Shown here: positions 5,684-7,797 of the stretch, in pieces | How positions within the stretch are numbered: position 1 is the first letter of the stretch | Layout: the number at the start of each line of letters is the position of its first letter | Assembly: GCA_900320415.1 (NCBI GenBank) | Contig: ONSE01000224.1 | Coordinates: 1 to 7,797, forward strand | Origin: an uncultured Eubacteriales bacterium | GTDB lineage: Bacteria; Bacillota; Clostridia; Oscillospirales; Acutalibacteraceae | Direction: 5' to 3' | Length of the DNA stretch: 7,797 nucleotides | Translations under genes and position numbers: made by a program | The notes under the pieces: model-generated | The model's database searches: none | Told to the model about the DNA's origin: nothing | The model's input: only the letters and a program-made list of their open reading frames with translations

Positions 5684-6277
5684 TTACTCCTTTTCCAGAA
5701 TCATGTCGCGAATGGTCTGCATCGACAGGTCGGTAGAGGCAAGCTCGTCCGCACAGCGCTTCAGCTCGCTGCCGATCAGCGCGGTTCTGTCTCCGAGATT
5801 CTTCTTGTATTTCAGATGGTGCTCCAGCGCCGCCCAAGTGTCCATTGAAATGGTGCGCAGCTGGATCTCGGCGTGATAGCCGTTCGCGGTGCGCAGAATC
5901 ATATGGTAGCTGCGGTAGCCGTTGGGCTTGCAGTGGCGGATGTAGTCCTTTTCCTGCAGCACCTCGTATTTGTTTGACTCCACCAGAAAGTCGCGGATGG
6001 TGTAGACGTCGTCCACAAAGGCGCAGACAATGCGCAGGCCGATGGCGTCGTAGAGCTTTTCCAGCGCGCTCTCCGTAGTTTCGGGGAGATTGTTCCTGCG
6101 GCACTTTTCGCGCATACTCTCCTCGCTCTTGATTCTCGCGAGGCTGTGCTCCACGGGATCCATGCCCAGGCTTTCGGTCATGACGGCGCGGATCGCCTCG
6201 ATATGCTGCAGCAGCGCCTCCATGGTCGCCTCCAGCGCCGGACGGTGTTCGCCGTAAATACTGTTTTCTGTCTTCAT
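5684..6277 (-). CDS. Small alarmone synthetase (GTP pyrophosphokinase, RelQ/YjbM-like)
   Basis: 197 residues, one RelA/SpoT-type synthetase domain with no HD hydrolase domain and no TGS/ACT domains, so it is a stand-alone small alarmone synthetase. Family motifs are present: LYDAIGLRIVCAFVDDVYTI (about 75-94), NGYRSYHMIL (119-128), AEIQLRT (136-142) and the following WAALEHHLKYK (148-158). Family role: transfer of pyrophosphate from ATP to GDP or GTP, making (p)ppGpp in the cytoplasm during stress. Start choice: the frame is open to 6469, but that part runs through the promoter. The ATG at 6277 has GGTGAT 3 bases upstream and fits the family's length. The in-frame ATG at 6310 has no ribosome site. 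It is the first gene of an operon with a response regulator and histidine kinase. No active-site loss is seen. Confidence 0.94.
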   Translation of the reverse strand: MKTENSIYGEHRPALEATMEALLQHIEAIRAVMTESLGMDPVEHSLARIKSEESMREKCRRNNLPETTESALEKLYDAIGLRIVCAFVDDVYTIRDFLVESNKYEVLQEKDYIRHCKPNGYRSYHMILRTANGYHAEIQLRTISMDTWAALEHHLKYKKNLGDRTALIGSELKRCADELASTDLSMQTIRDMILEKE

Positions 6278-6280
6278 TTC

Positions 6281-6286
6281 ATCACC
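6281..6286 (-). promoter_or_regulatory. GGTGAT ribosome site that sets the alarmone synthetase start
   Basis: GGTGAT is complementary to AUCACC near the 16S rRNA 3' end and lies 3 bases before the ATG at 6277. It supports this start over the in-frame ATG at 6310, which is preceded only by a T-rich stretch. Confidence 0.6.
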
Positions 6287-6399
6287 GCTTTTCTTCAATA
6301 TCTCTAACATAATAACAAAAACCAAGGGAATGCACAATAGTTTTTTGGAATTTTTCAGACGAAAATCACAATTCCGCCGTGTATTTGTCCTGTATCTGT

Positions 6400-6405
6400 A
6401 TTGTA
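6400..6405 (-). promoter_or_regulatory. Extended -10 of the alarmone/two-component operon promoter
   Basis: On the minus strand, TGATACAAT gives a TACAAT -10 (6405-6400) with an extended TGn. No good -35 hexamer lies 16-18 bases upstream; the direct repeat occupies that place. This is the usual look of an activator-dependent promoter. Transcription would start near 6393, giving a leader of about 115 bases. Confidence 0.6.
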
Positions 6406-6415
6406 TCACGCTTCC

Positions 6416-6436
6416 CCTGACAAAATCCTGACAAAA
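6416..6436 (-). promoter_or_regulatory. PhoB-box-like direct repeat (candidate response regulator site)
   Basis: Two perfect 10-base copies of TTTTGTCAGG (minus strand, 6436-6427 and 6425-6416) are separated by one base, an 11-bp period of one helical turn. The TGTCA cores are 6 bases apart, the same core and spacing as in the Escherichia coli PhoB box. The second core ends 12 bases before the -10. Binding by the operon's own OmpR/PhoB-type regulator is inferred. Confidence 0.6.
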
Positions 6437-6464
6437 AGGCGGCTCCGCATCACCGGAGCCGCCT
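6432..6464 (-). terminator. Terminator after the CarB-DapF gene
   Basis: Read on the minus strand, AGGCGGCTCCG (6464-6454) pairs perfectly with CGGAGCCGCCT (6447-6437) around a 6-base loop, followed by a T-run at 6436-6433. It begins 21 bases after the TAA stop of the upstream gene. The T-run is also the beginning of the first TTTTGTCAGG repeat, so terminator and operator overlap. Confidence 0.88.
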
Positions 6465-6485
6465 GTCATGGCTTGGTATTATCGA

Positions 6486-7797
6486 TTAAACCTCAACTTC
6501 GCCTTCGTAAACCTTTTCGGCGTTGCCCGTCATGTAGACAGTCTCGTCGGTGTAGTTGATGATCAGGTCGCCGCCCTTGAGCTTGACCTTGATGTCCTCG
6601 CCCTTCCTGCAGTAGCCGTTCTCACACGCCGCTACCGCTACCGCGCAGGCGCCTGTGCCGCACGCCCAGGTCTCGCCCGAGCCGCGCTCCCACACGCGCA
6701 TCTTGACGGTGTTCTCGTTGAGGACGGTGACAAACTCAGTGTTGACTCTCTCAGGGAAGAGCGGGTCATTCTCAAACATCGGGCCGATCTCCTCGAGGTC
6801 GATGTGGTCGATGTCGCTGTCCACAAACACCACGCAGTGGGGGTTGCCCATGGAGACGCAGGTGATGCGGTAATCCTGCATTCCGATGGTGACGCGTCTG
6901 TCAACGACCTTGTCGCCGCTGAGGTCAACGGGGATCTGCTTGGGATCGAGAATCGCCTTGCCCATGTCCACGCGCAGGGTCTTTACCTCGCCGTCGGTGG
7001 TGTACGCCTTGAGCTTCTTGATGCCGCTGAGCGTCTCGATGGTGATCTCGTCCTTCTCCCTGATATCCACCATGCCGTGGTCGTAGAGGTACTTGCCCAC
7101 GCAGCGGATACCGTTGCCGCACATCTTTCCCTCGGTGCCGTCGAGGTTGTACATCTTCATCTGGGCGTCGGCCACCTTGGAGGGCGCGACCAGAATCACA
7201 CCGTCGCCGCCGATGCCGAAGTGGCGGTCGCTCAGACGAACCGCGAGCGCCTCGGGGTTGTTGATCCACTGACCGAAGGTGCAGAAGTAAATGTAATCGT
7301 TGCCGATACCCTGCATCTTGGTAAAGCGGAGCTTGATCTTGGAGTCTCTCATGTTGTTGATATCCACCAGCTCGGTGCTCTGCTGGGAATAGCGGCTCTT
7401 GAGGCAGTCCGCGAGCGCGTTGGCGGTGTCGAGAGAGGTCAGGCAGGGAATGTTTCTCTCCACGGTCTTGCGGCGGATCTTTACCGAGTCGCGCGAGGGG
7501 ATCCTGCCCTTCGCGGAGGTGGAGATCACGTACTGGATCTTGCCCGACTCGATCAGGCTGAGGGTGTTGTTTCTGTCGGACTCATGGATCTTCTTCACGC
7601 CGACAGCGTCGATGCCGTACTTGTTGAGCACCTTGGAGGTACCCTCGGTGGCGTAAATCTTGAAACCGAGGTCATAGTATTTCTTGGCGATCTCGCCGAT
7701 TTCTGCCTTATCGGAATCGCGGACGGTGATGAACACGCCGCCGTCCTTCTTCATCTTGTAGCCCGCGGCGATCAGACCCTTGTAGAGCGCCTCCTCG
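6486..7797 (-). CDS. dapF: CarB C-terminus fused in frame to diaminopimelate epimerase (5' partial)
   Basis: One frame runs from the right edge to TAA at 6486; 436 residues are visible. The first part is the end of carbamoyl-phosphate synthase large subunit: EEALYKGLIAAGYKMKKDGG, then the MGS-like allosteric domain with FITVRDSDK, IYATEGTSKVLNKYG, VISTSAKGR and LTSLDTANALADCLKSRYS. About 20 linker residues (STELVDINNMRDSKIKLR) lead straight into DapF. That part is complete: FTKMQGIGNDYIYF, GGDGVI, MCGNGIRC (catalytic Cys at 7121-7119), MGNPHCVVFVD and ETWACGTGACA (catalytic Cys at 6662-6660). DapF interconverts LL- and meso-diaminopimelate for lysine and peptidoglycan; CarB makes carbamoyl phosphate for pyrimidines and arginine. 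An internal start at the ATG at 7352 would give a 288-residue DapF of normal length, but no good ribosome site precedes it. The rest of CarB lies outside the window. Confidence 0.9.
   Translation of the reverse strand, partial: EEALYKGLIAAGYKMKKDGGVFITVRDSDKAEIGEIAKKYYDLGFKIYATEGTSKVLNKYGIDAVGVKKIHESDRNNTLSLIESGKIQYVISTSAKGRIPSRDSVKIRRKTVERNIPCLTSLDTANALADCLKSRYSQQSTELVDINNMRDSKIKLRFTKMQGIGNDYIYFCTFGQWINNPEALAVRLSDRHFGIGGDGVILVAPSKVADAQMKMYNLDGTEGKMCGNGIRCVGKYLYDHGMVDIREKDEITIETLSGIKKLKAYTTDGEVKTLRVDMGKAILDPKQIPVDLSGDKVVDRRVTIGMQDYRITCVSMGNPHCVVFVDSDIDHIDLEEIGPMFENDPLFPERVNTEFVTVLNENTVKMRVWERGSGETWACGTGACAVAVAACENGYCRKGEDIKVKLKGGDLIINYTDETVYMTGNAEKVYEGEVEV

Noticed and set aside
6347..6375. 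Hairpin GGAATT/AATTCC in the leader of the alarmone operon
   Set aside because: Six outer pairs and about four inner A-T-rich pairs with a bulge are weak. On the transcribed strand it is followed by A's, not U's, so it is not a terminator, and no known riboswitch fold was recognised.
6278..6469. Longer N-terminus for the alarmone synthetase, starting at 6469
   Set aside because: This part would translate the upstream terminator, the direct repeat and the promoter. The family's domain begins soon after the 6277 start.

Overview
The window looks like chromosomal DNA of a Gram-positive anaerobe of the Clostridia, probably the Ruminococcaceae/Oscillospiraceae group. This is an inference. It rests on GC-rich coding sequence with AT-rich gene borders, strong AGGAGG-type and GGTGA-type Shine-Dalgarno sites, sigma-A style promoters, a small alarmone synthetase of the Firmicutes type, an Fn3-like/YkuD cell-wall enzyme and clostridial-looking two-component proteins. 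No transposon, phage gene, CRISPR array, tRNA or rRNA was seen.

Layout from left to right. (1) Bases 1-969 (+) hold the end of an L,D-transpeptidase with Fn3-like repeats, followed by a hairpin and then a perfect bidirectional terminator. (2) Bases 1096-1797 (-) encode a four-zinc-ribbon protein that converges on it. Its promoter is a perfect TTGACA-17-TATAAT and its leader RNA can fold in alternative ways. (3) A 314-base divergent control region also carries a strong plus-strand promoter for 2112-3644 (+), an asparagine-synthetase-like protein that lacks the start of the glutaminase domain, including the catalytic Cys. (4) A 12-bp terminator stem separates this gene from a convergent minus-strand operon. 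In transcription order that operon is a small (p)ppGpp synthetase (6277-5684), an OmpR/PhoB-family response regulator (5680-5018) and a HAMP-less sensor histidine kinase (5004-3709). Gaps of 3 and 13 bases show tight coupling. (5) Upstream, 7797-6486 (-) is one continuous frame joining the C-terminal end of carbamoyl-phosphate synthase large subunit (CarB) to a complete diaminopimelate epimerase (DapF). It runs off the right edge.

The most notable points are three. The first is the in-frame CarB-DapF fusion. The second is the alarmone synthetase/two-component operon, whose promoter carries an 11-bp-periodic direct repeat spaced like a PhoB box, which suggests control by the operon's own response regulator. 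The third is the Cys-less asparagine-synthetase-like gene, which has its own promoter and terminator. The wall theme (DapF makes meso-DAP; L,D-transpeptidases act on DAP-containing stem peptides) appears at both ends of the window, but the genes are not in one transcription unit.
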